The notes under the pieces: model-generated | The model's input: only the letters and a program-made list of their open reading frames with translations | Told to the model about the DNA's origin: nothing | Databases searched by the model: none | Origin: Planctomycetaceae bacterium | GTDB taxonomy: Bacteria > Planctomycetota > Planctomycetia > Planctomycetales > Planctomycetaceae | Length of the DNA stretch: 8,518 nucleotides | Direction of reading: 5' to 3' | NCBI GenBank assembly: GCA_029259875.1 | Contig: JAJDEK010000141.1 | Span: forward strand, 1 to 8,518 | Position numbers and translations under genes: made by a program | Shown: positions 1 through 7,685 of the stretch, one piece after another | Position numbering within the stretch: the first letter of the stretch is position 1 | How the letters are laid out: each line of letters starts with the position of its first letter

Positions 1-633
1 ATAAAGAATTCGAGTGGAATCAGAAATCTCTGCGGAATAATGGTCTTTTAGCCAGTTTCTCAAATATTGGTGGGCCGCTTCCGCCTGATCGGGAGTCGCA
101 GTTAAGCCGGTTCCGATTGCCCAGACAGGTTCATAAGCGATAACAATCTTGTCAAACGCAGAAGAGTCTACTCCCTTCAAGCCACCTGTCATCTGTGTGT
201 CGAGGACAGCTTCCGTCTGTTCAGATTCACGCTCGTTCTGAAGCTCTCCGACGCACAAAACTACCTGTAGGCCAGCATCGAGAGCTTTTTTTACTTTCAG
301 ATTAATATCCGCATCGGTTTCTTTAAGGACATGCCGTCGTTCGCTGTGTCCTAACAGGACTGAGCGGCAACCCAAGTCAGATAGCATTTCTGTTGCAATT
401 TCGCCGGTAAATGCCCCGGGTGATTCGTGATAACAATTTTGGGCACCAAAACCGACTCCCGTTCCGTTTACGATGTCACCAATTGTGCTCAAGTAAGGAA
501 AGGGAGGGCAAACCAGGACTTCGACCGCTGTATTCTCTTCTGGAACTTCAGCTACCAAAGCTTGGGCCAATTGTGATCCGGAGTCTTTGGTGGTGTTCAT
601 TTTCCAGTTACCAGCTACAAGAAAGCGACGCAT
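1..633 (-). CDS. tpiA: Triosephosphate isomerase, C-terminus cut by window edge
   Basis: Interconverts dihydroxyacetone phosphate and glyceraldehyde 3-phosphate in cytoplasmic glycolysis and gluconeogenesis. The first 211 codons are present and the frame is still open at base 1. About 40 residues of the usual ~250 are missing, including the late phosphate-binding GG loop. Visible landmarks are the N-terminal AGNWKMN (N9, K11 catalytic), LLGHSERR with the electrophile H96, and AYEPVWAIGTG with the catalytic base E168 followed by mobile loop 6. All active-site residues seen are intact. The ATG at 633-631 fits the family N-terminus exactly and has AGGA eight bases upstream (minus strand). It lies downstream of pheA on the same strand with a 293-base gap, so co-transcription is possible but not shown. 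Identity is near certain. Confidence 0.97.
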   Translation of the reverse strand, partial: MRRFLVAGNWKMNTTKDSGSQLAQALVAEVPEENTAVEVLVCPPFPYLSTIGDIVNGTGVGFGAQNCYHESPGAFTGEIATEMLSDLGCRSVLLGHSERRHVLKETDADINLKVKKALDAGLQVVLCVGELQNERESEQTEAVLDTQMTGGLKGVDSSAFDKIVIAYEPVWAIGTGLTATPDQAEAAHQYLRNWLKDHYSAEISDSTRILY

Positions 634-698
634 GATTCATCCTGTAATTAAATGGGGTAAAGTGCTGAAGGTTCTCTGTCTTTTATATGGTTTTGAAA

Positions 699-725
699 TC
701 TCTTTCGCTTTTAATCAGAAAGAGA
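699..725 (-). repeat. 8-bp inverted repeat upstream of tpiA
   Basis: TCTCTTTC (699-706) and GAAAGAGA (718-725) are perfect complements separated by 11 bases. It lies 66 bases before the tpiA start. It sits just upstream of the possible TATAAA box, so it may be a protein site rather than a transcript hairpin. There is no adjacent U-run, so terminator function is unsupported. Confidence 0.4.
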
Positions 726-737
726 AGTCAGAAATCA

Positions 738-765
738 TCCGTATTTTTGAGCATTGACATACGGA
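738..765. repeat. 7-bp inverted repeat in pheA-tpiA gap
   Basis: TCCGTAT (738-744) and ATACGGA (759-765) are perfect complements with a 14-base spacer. It could form a modest hairpin in a pheA-tpiA read-through transcript or serve as a dyad operator. No T-tract follows on either strand. Function is unknown. Confidence 0.35.
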
Positions 766-926
766 AATTTGTTTACAGAGAGGACGTTTTGTGCTGGATA
801 AGTTATTGAGTCAGAGGCAGTGATTCAAGGATCCCAGCTGAAAAACATGAAATGTAGCCCTTATTGGCTCGATTTCACGAATTATGAGGGGAAAATTGAG
901 GAGTCTGGTAGAAAAGTAAAGGGGGG

Positions 927-2105
927 TTATTCCAAAATGCCACTGCGAGGGTAAGACCCCATAGCTTCCAGGCGTACCACTCGTTTTTCGAGTTCACTAA
1001 CGGTCCTTTTAATATGGGCTTCCTGAATGTGTCCTTCGAAGTCAATAAAGAAGAGATACCCCGGCTCTTCACCTCGTAAGGGGAAGGATTCGATCCAGGT
1101 AAGATTGACTTTATTTTTCTTGAAGGTTTGCAGTGTATCGGCCAGCGAACCCGCTTTATGAGCGATATGAACCAGAATAGCAGTACGATCTTTACCTGTT
1201 GGTTCACAAACTTCTTCACCGATTACAGCAAATCGGGTGACATTATTAGTATTATCTTCGATTCCTTCGACAATTATCTGCAAGTCATATTCGACCGATG
1301 CCTGATGGCTGGCAACGGCTGCTGCACCTGGCTTGGTTGCCGCTAACTGGGCTGCTGTTGAAGTGCTGGTCACTTCATGTAGGTGTGCCTGGGGCATATT
1401 TCTCGAAAGCCACTCACGACATTGGGATAACGCTTGCGGTTTGCTGTAGATTTCTGTGATTTCACTGCGTTCGCAACGTGCAAGCAGATTATGGTGGACC
1501 GCGATCAGAACTTCGCCACAAATTCTAAGCGGGAGCCTGGTAAACATATCGAGTGTGTCGACAACGCGTCCATCGGTGCTATTTTCGATAGGTACGACAC
1601 CAAACTCTGTATTTCCGCGATTTACTTCTTCAAAGACAGCACCGATGGTATTCACGGGAACCATGTCAGCACCCTCACCAAAACGTTCCAAAGCTGCCAA
1701 GTGCGTATAGCTATAAGCTGGTCCAAGATAGGCGACTCGTTGTGGATGGATTTGTCTGCGGGCGGAACTCAGAACTTGTCGGAAGATACCTCGAATCGCG
1801 TTATTTGTGAGTGGCCCGGATGAATTCAGCTTTTCGATCGTTTCGCGCAGTTCTTCATCTGATTTGGGATCGAACATCGCTGTTCGCGGATCAGGATCCG
1901 ATTTGATCTGCTTGATGGTCATTGAGCAGCGTTTATTGACCAGTTTTACAATTTCACGGTCAATCTTCTTTAACTCGGACTGAATCAATGCCGGGCTACG
2001 TTTACTACTTTTTCGGACCGCCGGTTTTGGGGTTGGTTGTTTTTTGACTGCCGCCTTCGGTTTCGATACTGAAGTGGCTTTTTTAACCGCTTTTTTCTTG
2101 GCCAT
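927..2105 (-). CDS. pheA: PheA: prephenate dehydratase with AroQ-like domain and ACT domain
   Basis: Converts prephenate to phenylpyruvate in phenylalanine synthesis. By family it may also convert chorismate to prephenate. It has 392 residues. Residues 1-37 are a lysine/alanine/proline-rich, histone H1-like tail. An AroQ-like chorismate mutase domain spans about 38-120, prephenate dehydratase about 122-300 and an ACT domain about 308-390. Dehydratase motifs are intact: [10 protein letters not shown] at 126-135, PIENS at 172-176 and the catalytic TRF at 290-292. In the AroQ-like part, R59 (E. coli R28 equivalent) and D79 (D48) remain. Residues aligned by eye to R11, K39, R51, S84 and Q88 are Q42, D70, S82, A115 and I119, and E52 becomes D83. 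Mutase activity is therefore doubtful. The ACT domain has ESFP (339-342) where ESRP is usual in Phe-regulated enzymes. The ATG at 2105 has only a weak GAAAGA upstream. The dehydratase call is very secure; mutase activity is not. Confidence 0.95.
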   Translation of the reverse strand: MAKKKAVKKATSVSKPKAAVKKQPTPKPAVRKSSKRSPALIQSELKKIDREIVKLVNKRCSMTIKQIKSDPDPRTAMFDPKSDEELRETIEKLNSSGPLTNNAIRGIFRQVLSSARRQIHPQRVAYLGPAYSYTHLAALERFGEGADMVPVNTIGAVFEEVNRGNTEFGVVPIENSTDGRVVDTLDMFTRLPLRICGEVLIAVHHNLLARCERSEITEIYSKPQALSQCREWLSRNMPQAHLHEVTSTSTAAQLAATKPGAAAVASHQASVEYDLQIIVEGIEDNTNNVTRFAVIGEEVCEPTGKDRTAILVHIAHKAGSLADTLQTFKKNKVNLTWIESFPLRGEEPGYLFFIDFEGHIQEAHIKRTVSELEKRVVRLEAMGSYPRSGILE

Positions 2106-2392
2106 CGGAATCTTTCAGGATGTGAGTCTCGTTTCTGTCTATCAGAAAATTAACCGCAGCCAGATCACATGCCCTCCTTGGTTGTGCCTCGTTGCTTACT
2201 GCCAGCTTCACTATTGGATTACAATCCCTTAAGAATTTCTCAGTTTGGGATTTCTCCCGAATGACGTTTTTGAATGAATTTCATAAAGTACTATATAACA
2301 GTTAGTTAGGCTATCAATCGAAATTTGTAAACTTTACTCTCTGCTTGAATTGATTTTGAAAAACAATCAACTTAGTCTTCTAATGGTTCTAG

Positions 2393-2421
2393 TTTGTACC
2401 GCCGTAATTAGGGACTGTCAA
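2393..2421 (-). promoter_or_regulatory. Candidate sigma-70 promoter for pheA
   Basis: On the minus strand a perfect -35 TTGACA (2421-2416) is followed after 17 bases by TACAAA (2398-2393), a 4/6 match to the -10. It points towards pheA but would give a leader of roughly 280 bases, which lowers confidence. No better pair was noticed nearer to the gene. Confidence 0.35.
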
Positions 2422-2481
2422 GCGGTTGAGCCTTACCTCTGAAGCGTTTAGCGTTTATTCTAAGAGGTTCGTTATATAAAC

Positions 2482-2502
2482 TGCCAATATGTCATTTTGA
2501 CG
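2482..2502 (+). promoter_or_regulatory. Putative activator site A upstream of dnaK
   Basis: Three TGNC(A/G)-type pentamers repeat with an exact 8-base period: TGCCA (2482), TGTCA (2490) and TGACG (2498), each separated by three A/T bases. The first two form TGCCAATATGTCA, nearly identical to site B 46 bases downstream. It sits about 165-185 bases before the predicted sigma-54 start, in the usual range for enhancer-binding protein sites. The binding protein is unknown. Confidence 0.6.
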
Positions 2503-2526
2503 TGCAGGCAGACCTAGTCACCTGGG

Positions 2527-2541
2527 GTGCCAATATGGCAC
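2527..2541 (+). promoter_or_regulatory. Putative activator site B upstream of dnaK
   Basis: GTGCCA-ATA-TGGCAC is a perfect 6-bp dyad. Its 13-base core TGCCAATATGGCA differs from site A at one position. It lies about 125-140 bases before the predicted sigma-54 start. A T7 run at 2555-2561 follows 13 bases later, so a terminator was considered. The near-duplicate upstream and the lack of a gene to terminate favour an operator or enhancer. Confidence 0.6.
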
Positions 2542-2639
2542 TCGGTGTGGGGCGTTTTTTTAGTTCACGAAAACTGTATGATTTGTAAGTATTTGTATTT
2601 AAATAGTTTATAGATTTAAATTGGATGTTAAAATCTGCT

Positions 2640-2655
2640 TGGCACGTGCATTGCT
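2640..2655 (+). promoter_or_regulatory. Sigma-54 (RpoN) -24/-12 promoter for dnaK
   Basis: TGGCACG-TGCA-TTGCT matches the sigma-54 consensus TGGCACG-N4-TTGCW at every defined position. The invariant GG (2641-2642) and GC (2653-2654) are separated by exactly 10 bases. It points at dnaK, with transcription expected near 2666 and a leader of about 134 bases. Sigma-54 promoters need an ATP-dependent enhancer-binding protein, and two related dyads lie 100-160 bases upstream. This is a sequence match, not a mapped start. Confidence 0.85.
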
Positions 2656-2799
2656 AAGTAGGTAGCTAGCCTGTTTTCAACTGGCTCTTTGATTGAAACC
2701 ATAAGAAGCACATGATTGATGTACACGGCAGGAAATTTCGTTCTGAATCAATGTCTTGTACAGATCTGAATTAAGAATAAAGAAAGAGGGGAAACTCGA

Positions 2800-4713
2800 A
2801 TGTCGTCGCAAGGTGAAAAGATCATCGGAATTGATTTAGGAACCACAAACTCAGTGGTTTCCATTATGGAAGGTGGGGAAGCCAAAGTGATTCCCAACTT
2901 GGAAGGGAATCGGATCACTCCTAGTGTTGTCGCATTCACCGATAAAGGGGAAACGCTAGTGGGAGAGCCGGCAAAACGTCAGGCTGTTACCAACCCCAAA
3001 AATACTGTTTATTCCGTAAAGCGATTTATGGGACGACGGCACAGTGAAGTGCAGAGCGAAGAAAAAATTGTTCCCTATAAAATTATTGGTGGACCAGAAG
3101 ATTATGTCAAAATTGAGGCTGGTAGCAAAACCTATACTCCACCGGAAATTTCAGCCTCGATCTTACGGAAATTAAAAGAAGCTGCTGAAAGCTATCTGGG
3201 ACATAAAGTCAACAAGGCAGTTGTTACCGTTCCTGCGTACTTCAATGATGCTCAAAGACAAGCAACGAAGGACGCAGGCCAGATTTCTGGTCTTGAGGTC
3301 TCGCGGATCATCAATGAACCGACGGCTGCTGCACTTGCTTACGGTTTGGAAAAGAAGAACGACGAAAAAATTGTCGTATTTGACTTTGGGGGTGGAACAT
3401 TTGATGTTTCAGTTTTGGAAGTTGGCGACGAAATCATTGAAACTCTGAGCACAAACGGTGATGGTCACTTGGGGGGCGATGATTTCGATGAAGAACTCAT
3501 CAACCATATTGCAGATGCCTTCAAGAAAGAGCAGGGGATTGACCTGCGAGAAGATGCAATGGCATTACAGCGTTTACGTGAAGCTGCCGAAAAAGCGAAG
3601 AAAGAATTGTCTTCTTCTCAATCGACAGACATTAACCTGCCGTTTATTACTGCGGATAGTACGGGTGCAAAGCACTTGCAAATGGCGATTACTCGTTCTG
3701 AGTTTGAAGAATTGATTGATTCTCTTGTTGAACGTTGTCGAAAGCCAGTCGAACAGGCAATGAAAGATGCAGGACTTGATTCGAGTGAAATCGATGAGGT
3801 TGTGCTGGTTGGTGGATCAACACGAGTTCCAAAAGTTCAGGAATTTGTGAAGAAGATTTTTGGGAAAGAACCACACAAAGGTGTGAATGCAGACGAAGTC
3901 GTTTCAATCGGCGCTGCTATTCAGGGTGGTATTATTTCTGGTGATGTTCAGGACGTTGTTTTGTTGGACGTGACTCCACTTTCTTTGGGAATTGAAACCG
4001 AAGGTGGCGTGATGACAAAGTTGGTTGAACGTAATACTACAATTCCTGTGACCAAAGATCAGGTCTTTTCCACAGCAGCCGATAACCAAACTGCCGTAAC
4101 CGTGCGGGTTTTCCAAGGCGAAAGGCAGATGGCTACCGACAACCGTTTGTTGGGGCAGTTCAATCTGGAAGAACTTCCGCCGGCACCTCGTGGAGTTCCA
4201 CAAATTAAAGTGGTATTTGATATCGATGTGAATGGAATCTTGAACGTCTCAGCAAAAGACGTTGCGACAGGTAAGGAAACTTCCGTCAAGATTGAACAGT
4301 CCAGCGGTTTGTCTGAAGCAGAAATTGAAGACATGCAGAAACAGGCAGAATCTCATGCCGATGAAGATAAAAAGAAAATGGAATTGGCTGAGGCGAAAAA
4401 TAATGGCTCACGTCTTGTTTACGAAGTAGAAAAATTGTTGAAAGAGCATTCTGAGAAAATCGATGATTCATCCAAGTCAGCGATCGAAGCATCGGTGAAA
4501 AAAGTGAATGATGCGATGGGAACTGAAGATGCTTCAGCCATCAATACTGCTTGTGAGGAACTACAGCAGGCGACGCATGCTTTCACCGAGCAGATGTATA
4601 AAGAAGGCCAAGCTGCGGAAGCCGATGGTGCAACTGCAGAGGGTGGAGACGCTGCTGCTGCTCCGGCTGAGGAAGAAGATGTGATTGATGCAGAATTTGA
4701 GAAAAAGGACTAA
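2800..4713 (+). CDS. dnaK: Molecular chaperone DnaK (Hsp70)
   Basis: Cytoplasmic Hsp70 that binds exposed hydrophobic segments under ATP control with DnaJ and GrpE, and passes aggregates to ClpB. It has 637 residues, full length for the family. The nucleotide-binding domain spans about 7-380. It contains phosphate loop IDLGTTNS (11-18), [17 protein letters not shown] (144-160), [11 protein letters not shown] (172-182), phosphate-2 loop DFGGGTFD (195-202) and LVGGSTR (336-342). The interdomain linker DVVLLD is at 385-390, the beta-sandwich substrate domain runs to about 500, and the helical lid to about 600. An Ala/Gly-rich tail ends in [14 protein letters not shown], like the conserved DnaK end that aids co-chaperone action. 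AGAGGGG (2785-2791) sits 8 bases before the ATG. It appears driven by the sigma-54 promoter. No dnaJ or grpE is adjacent; clpB follows after 290 bases. Confidence 0.99.
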   Translation: MSSQGEKIIGIDLGTTNSVVSIMEGGEAKVIPNLEGNRITPSVVAFTDKGETLVGEPAKRQAVTNPKNTVYSVKRFMGRRHSEVQSEEKIVPYKIIGGPEDYVKIEAGSKTYTPPEISASILRKLKEAAESYLGHKVNKAVVTVPAYFNDAQRQATKDAGQISGLEVSRIINEPTAAALAYGLEKKNDEKIVVFDFGGGTFDVSVLEVGDEIIETLSTNGDGHLGGDDFDEELINHIADAFKKEQGIDLREDAMALQRLREAAEKAKKELSSSQSTDINLPFITADSTGAKHLQMAITRSEFEELIDSLVERCRKPVEQAMKDAGLDSSEIDEVVLVGGSTRVPKVQEFVKKIFGKEPHKGVNADEVVSIGAAIQGGIISGDVQDVVLLDVTPLSLGIETEGGVMTKLVERNTTIPVTKDQVFSTAADNQTAVTVRVFQGERQMATDNRLLGQFNLEELPPAPRGVPQIKVVFDIDVNGILNVSAKDVATGKETSVKIEQSSGLSEAEIEDMQKQAESHADEDKKKMELAEAKNNGSRLVYEVEKLLKEHSEKIDDSSKSAIEASVKKVNDAMGTEDASAINTACEELQQATHAFTEQMYKEGQAAEADGATAEGGDAAAAPAEEEDVIDAEFEKKD

Positions 4714-4751
4714 AGCAGATTCGATTTTGCAACTTTGTAGATAAAAGGAAA

Positions 4752-4781
4752 CGGGGACTCAGATTACATTCTGGGTTCCCG
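4752..4781 (+). terminator. Hairpin downstream of dnaK, possible terminator
   Basis: Arms 4752-4763 and 4770-4781 pair over 12 bp with two G-U wobbles and a 6-base loop, starting 39 bases after the dnaK stop. There is no adjacent U-run, only a short TTTT about 20 bases later. It could end or protect the 3' end of the dnaK message, or stabilise a dnaK-clpB transcript. Pairing was checked by eye. Confidence 0.45.
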
Positions 4782-4925
4782 GCTCCTAACTTAAAAAGAC
4801 CTTTTCTACTTAATGTATTTTGTTTTCTATATAATTTTTACATAGTCATGTAGATCAGCAGGCTCAATTTTTTCCCACCTCACTGGGCCTGTTCCTTGAA
4901 CAAACTAAATTTTTAAAGACATTAC

Positions 4926-4953
4926 TTGTCAGCTGGTTATTCAGTAAGATAAT
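4926..4953 (+). promoter_or_regulatory. Candidate sigma-70 promoter for clpB
   Basis: TTGTCA (4926-4931, 5/6 to TTGACA) and GATAAT (4948-4953, 5/6 to TATAAT) are separated by 16 bases. The predicted start near 4960 gives a leader of about 44 bases before the clpB ATG. A second TATAAT lies at 4830-4835 without a good -35. Unlike dnaK, no sigma-54 signature is seen here. Confidence 0.55.
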
Positions 4954-4992
4954 CCAAGCTGTTGAGTTGCTGCGTAGAAATTAAACAGAATT

Positions 4993-4998
4993 GGAGGA
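4993..4998 (+). promoter_or_regulatory. Ribosome binding site deciding the clpB start
   Basis: GGAGGA is a strong Shine-Dalgarno sequence five bases before the ATG at 5004. It rules against the in-frame ATG at 4962, which would add 14 residues absent from ClpB proteins and would start almost at the predicted transcription start. Confidence 0.9.
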
Positions 4999-5003
4999 GC
5001 ATT

Positions 5004-7619
5004 ATGGCGTTTCGATTTGAAAAGTTGACTGTAAAAGCTCAAGAAGCAATACAGCGTGCCCAGCAAACGGCTGAAGATTTTGGCCAGCAGGAAATAAAAC
5101 CACTGCATTTACTGAAAGCATTGCTGGATGAAGAGCAGGGCGTTGTGAAGCCTCTGATTCAAAAGATTGGCTCCAATCTTCCACAGCTTCAAAAAATGGT
5201 GGATGACGAAATCCAACGTCTGCCCAAGGTCACGGGAGCTACGACGCAAGTGGGTATTGGCCAGGCGTTGCTCCAAGTTCTACAAGCAGCCCAGGATCGT
5301 GCCGATCAGATGCAGGATAATTTTGTTTCGACAGAACATCTGTTGTTGGCATTTACTACTGTAGACGATCCTGCGAAGCGACTGCTGGAACTGAACGGTA
5401 TTGAAGAAGACGATGTTTTGTCGGCGTTGCAGTCCGTACGCGGTGGTCAACGCGTGACCGATCAAAGTCCTGAAGAAAAGTATCAATCGCTGGAACAGTA
5501 TGGTAGGGATCTTGTTGAGCTGGCCCGCCAGGGGAAGATCGATCCGGTGATTGGCCGAGATCAGGAAATTCGGCGAGTCATTCAAATATTATCCCGCCGT
5601 CGAAAAAATAATCCGGTGTTGATTGGAGAGGCAGGGGTTGGAAAAACGGCGATTGCCGAAGGACTTGCACATCGTATTGTAATAGGAGATGTGCCCCAGA
5701 ATCTGAAGAATAAACGGGTTGTTGCTCTGGATATGGGGGCGCTCATAGCGGGAACCAAATATCGTGGTGAATTTGAAGATCGTTTGAAAGCAGTTCTGAA
5801 GGAAATCGAACAGGCAAAAGGCGAGATCATCCTGTTTATTGATGAATTGCATACGGTTGTCGGAGCAGGGGCGGCAGAAGGAGGCGCGGATGCTTCAAAC
5901 TTGCTGAAGCCAGCACTGGCACGTGGTGAATTGCATTGCGTGGGAGCCACGACTCTCGATGAATATCGTAAATACATCGAAAAAGACCCTGCCCTCGAAA
6001 GGCGTTTTCAGCCAGTGATGGTTCAGGAACCAACGGTTGAAGATACGATTTCCATTTTACGTGGTCTAAAAGAACGCTACGAAACGCATCATGGTGTTCG
6101 TATTATGGATGATGCGTTAATCAATGCAGCGACGTTGTCAGATCGTTATATTAATGATCGTTTTTTGCCAGATAAAGCCATCGACTTGGTAGATGAAGCA
6201 GCCAGCCATTTGCGGATGGAAATGGATTCGATGCCGGCTGAGATAGACGAGGCGACTCGCCAGTTAACGCGGATGCAGATCGAAGCGACTGCTCTGGCAG
6301 CGGAAACAACAGCGGATAGCAAAGAGCGACTGGAAGAATTGCGAAAACAGATCGCTGATCGTGAGGAGAGTGTCAATGCTTTAAAGACCCGCTGGGAAAC
6401 CGAAAAAGAAGCCTTATCTGGCTTGCAGCCTTTGAAGGAAGAAATCGATCGACTGAATACTGCTTATGAACAAGCATTTAATCGGGCTCAACAGACGAAT
6501 TCTAATGAAGATTTTACGACTGCCTACAATGCAGAACAGGAATTGAATGCAGCGCGGAAGCGTTTGTTGGAAATGGAAGAGCGGGTCACAGAACTCGGAG
6601 ATGATAGTGGTGAGCGATTGTTGCGCGAAGAAGTCACACCAGAAGATATTGCTAAGGTAATCAGCATGTGGACTGGGATTCCGATTTCGAAAATGCTACA
6701 GGGGGAGCGCGCAAAATTGTTGAGAATGGAAGAGGAAATCCATCAGCGGATGATCAATCAGAATGAAGCGGTCGAAGCGGTTTCTAATGCCGTCAGGCGT
6801 TCTCGTTCCGGTTTACAGGATCAAAATCGTCCCATCGGTTCATTCATGTTTCTGGGGCCCACGGGTGTGGGGAAAACGGAACTATGTAAAGCGCTCGCAG
6901 GATTTCTGTTTGATGATGAGCGCAATATGATTCGCATCGATATGAGTGAATTCATGGAGAAGCATTCGGTGGCGCGATTGATTGGTGCACCTCCGGGATA
7001 TGTTGGTTATGAAGAAGGGGGGCGACTGACTGAAGCGGTGCGGCGCCAGCCTTATTCCGTCATATTGCTGGATGAAGTAGAGAAGGCGCACCGTGATGTG
7101 TTTAACATTTTGTTGCAATTACTCGATGATGGGCGATTGACTGATAGCCATGGGCGTACTGTTGATTTCTCGAATACGATTGTCGTGATGACTTCCAATA
7201 TCGGCAGCCAGACGATTATGGATCTGTCAGGTAAGGAAGATGAACAGCTTATTCATGATCGTGTGATGGATGCATTGCAGCGAGAGTTTTTGCCTGAGTT
7301 TCTGAATCGAATTGACGAAGCGATTGTCTTTCATCCGCTAGGACGGGAGGAGATTCGCCAGATTCTCGATTTACAGTTGAAAAATTTAGCTGCGTTGGTT
7401 GAAGACAATGGATATACATTGGAAGTTTCTGATGCCGCTAAAGATTTGTTGGCTGAAGAAGGTTACGATCCGACGTATGGAGCGCGTCCATTAAAGCGTA
7501 CGATTCAGCAGAATATCCAGAATGAACTTGCGAATAAGTTACTATCAGGAGAATTCTCGGAAGGTGCCACAATTTATGTGAACGCACACGAAGGATTGTA
7601 CCTGTTCTCTGAAAAGTAA
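5004..7619 (+). CDS. clpB: ATP-dependent disaggregase ClpB (Hsp100)
   Basis: Hexameric AAA+ unfoldase that threads aggregated proteins through its central pore, working with DnaK in the cytoplasm. It has 871 residues from the ATG at 5004, the normal length. The N-terminal Clp-N repeat domain is about 1-150. NBD1 has Walker A GEAGVGKT (208-215), pore loop KYRGEFE (252-258), Walker B LFIDE (277-281) and arginine finger region ALERRFQ (330-336). The coiled-coil middle domain at about 410-525, which docks DnaK, distinguishes ClpB from ClpA. NBD2 has Walker A GPTGVGKT (618-625), pore loop GYVGYEEGG (665-673), Walker B ILLDE (687-691) and LNRIDE (767-772). All ATPase motifs look intact. A GTG codon at V151 coincides with the site of the shorter ClpB form known in E. 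coli. It follows dnaK and converges with the VOC gene. Confidence 0.99.
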   Translation: MAFRFEKLTVKAQEAIQRAQQTAEDFGQQEIKPLHLLKALLDEEQGVVKPLIQKIGSNLPQLQKMVDDEIQRLPKVTGATTQVGIGQALLQVLQAAQDRADQMQDNFVSTEHLLLAFTTVDDPAKRLLELNGIEEDDVLSALQSVRGGQRVTDQSPEEKYQSLEQYGRDLVELARQGKIDPVIGRDQEIRRVIQILSRRRKNNPVLIGEAGVGKTAIAEGLAHRIVIGDVPQNLKNKRVVALDMGALIAGTKYRGEFEDRLKAVLKEIEQAKGEIILFIDELHTVVGAGAAEGGADASNLLKPALARGELHCVGATTLDEYRKYIEKDPALERRFQPVMVQEPTVEDTISILRGLKERYETHHGVRIMDDALINAATLSDRYINDRFLPDKAIDLVDEAASHLRMEMDSMPAEIDEATRQLTRMQIEATALAAETTADSKERLEELRKQIADREESVNALKTRWETEKEALSGLQPLKEEIDRLNTAYEQAFNRAQQTNSNEDFTTAYNAEQELNAARKRLLEMEERVTELGDDSGERLLREEVTPEDIAKVISMWTGIPISKMLQGERAKLLRMEEEIHQRMINQNEAVEAVSNAVRRSRSGLQDQNRPIGSFMFLGPTGVGKTELCKALAGFLFDDERNMIRIDMSEFMEKHSVARLIGAPPGYVGYEEGGRLTEAVRRQPYSVILLDEVEKAHRDVFNILLQLLDDGRLTDSHGRTVDFSNTIVVMTSNIGSQTIMDLSGKEDEQLIHDRVMDALQREFLPEFLNRIDEAIVFHPLGREEIRQILDLQLKNLAALVEDNGYTLEVSDAAKDLLAEEGYDPTYGARPLKRTIQQNIQNELANKLLSGEFSEGATIYVNAHEGLYLFSEK

Positions 7620-7626
7620 AAGTTCA

Positions 7627-7641
7627 CGATCAGTTTGATCG
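7627..7641 (+). repeat. Short hairpin just after clpB
   Basis: CGATCA (7627-7632) and TGATCG (7636-7641) are perfect complements with a 3-base loop, eight bases after the clpB stop, followed by ATTTAT. It is short and AT-moderate, probably a 3'-end element acting together with the larger hairpin downstream. Confidence 0.4.
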
Positions 7642-7648
7642 ATTTATG

Positions 7649-7685
7649 AATCGCAGCTTTGGGGCGAATGTCTCAAGCTGCGATT
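7649..7685. terminator. Shared hairpin between convergent clpB and VOC gene
   Basis: AATCGCAGCTT (7649-7659) and AAGCTGCGATT (7675-7685) form a perfect 11-bp stem with a 15-base loop. It lies between convergent genes and overlaps the last two bases of the VOC gene stop codon. Being symmetric, it could mark the 3' end of both transcripts. Neither side has a real U-run, so intrinsic termination strength is uncertain. Confidence 0.55.

Larger units (their letters stand above)
634..926. other. pheA-tpiA intergenic region / tpiA leader
   Basis: No convincing gene was seen in these 293 bases on either strand. Read on the minus strand, it carries two inverted repeats (listed separately) and a TATAAA box at 687-682 that could be the -10 of a tpiA promoter. 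I found no good -35 hexamer 16-18 bases upstream of that box. No clear U-tract terminator follows the pheA stop codon. Confidence 0.5.
2106..2799. other. Divergent pheA-dnaK regulatory region
   Basis: These 694 bases between divergent genes hold no credible coding region. Bases 2106-2390 show nothing specific beyond the pheA leader. A candidate minus-strand promoter lies at 2393-2421. A tandem AGCGTTT repeat occupies 2443-2456. Two related dyad elements lie at 2482-2502 and 2527-2541, an AT-rich stretch runs from about 2578 to 2635, and a sigma-54 promoter is at 2640-2655. The dnaK leader from the predicted start near 2666 would be about 134 bases. No CIRCE or HAIR element is present. Confidence 0.7.

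Noticed and set aside
875..1219. Open frame of 114 codons on the minus strand overlapping the pheA end
   Set aside because: It is out of frame with the ACT domain, which accounts for the coding signal; the product is unrecognisable.
1434..1823. Open frame of 129 codons on the plus strand inside pheA
   Set aside because: It is antisense to a well-supported dehydratase coding region and its translation resembles no protein family.
2480..2560. CIRCE, HAIR or sigma-32 heat-shock element before dnaK
   Set aside because: Only a lone GCACTC resembles half of CIRCE, with no TTAGCACTC/GAGTGCTAA pair. No CTTGAGT/ACTCAAG pair and no sigma-32 -35/-10 pair were found.
2527..2561. GTGCCA/TGGCAC hairpin followed by T7, as a Rho-independent terminator
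   Set aside because: The T-run starts 13 bases after the stem, no plus-strand gene lies upstream to terminate, and the core sequence recurs at 2482-2494, which fits an operator better.
2666..2799. RNA thermometer in the dnaK leader
   Set aside because: CTCTTT (2685-2690) can pair with AAAGAG (2783-2788) at the ribosome site, and TGTACA occurs at 2720 and 2757. The pairings are short and without a fourU or ROSE pattern; folding software would be needed.
4830..4835. TATAAT as the main clpB -10 box
   Set aside because: There is no recognisable -35 at 16-18 bases, whereas TTGTCA-N16-GATAAT nearer the gene matches both boxes.
4962..5003. Upstream in-frame ATG for clpB adding 14 residues
   Set aside because: The extension lacks a ribosome site, is absent from ClpB proteins, and the GGAGGA before 5004 marks the true start.
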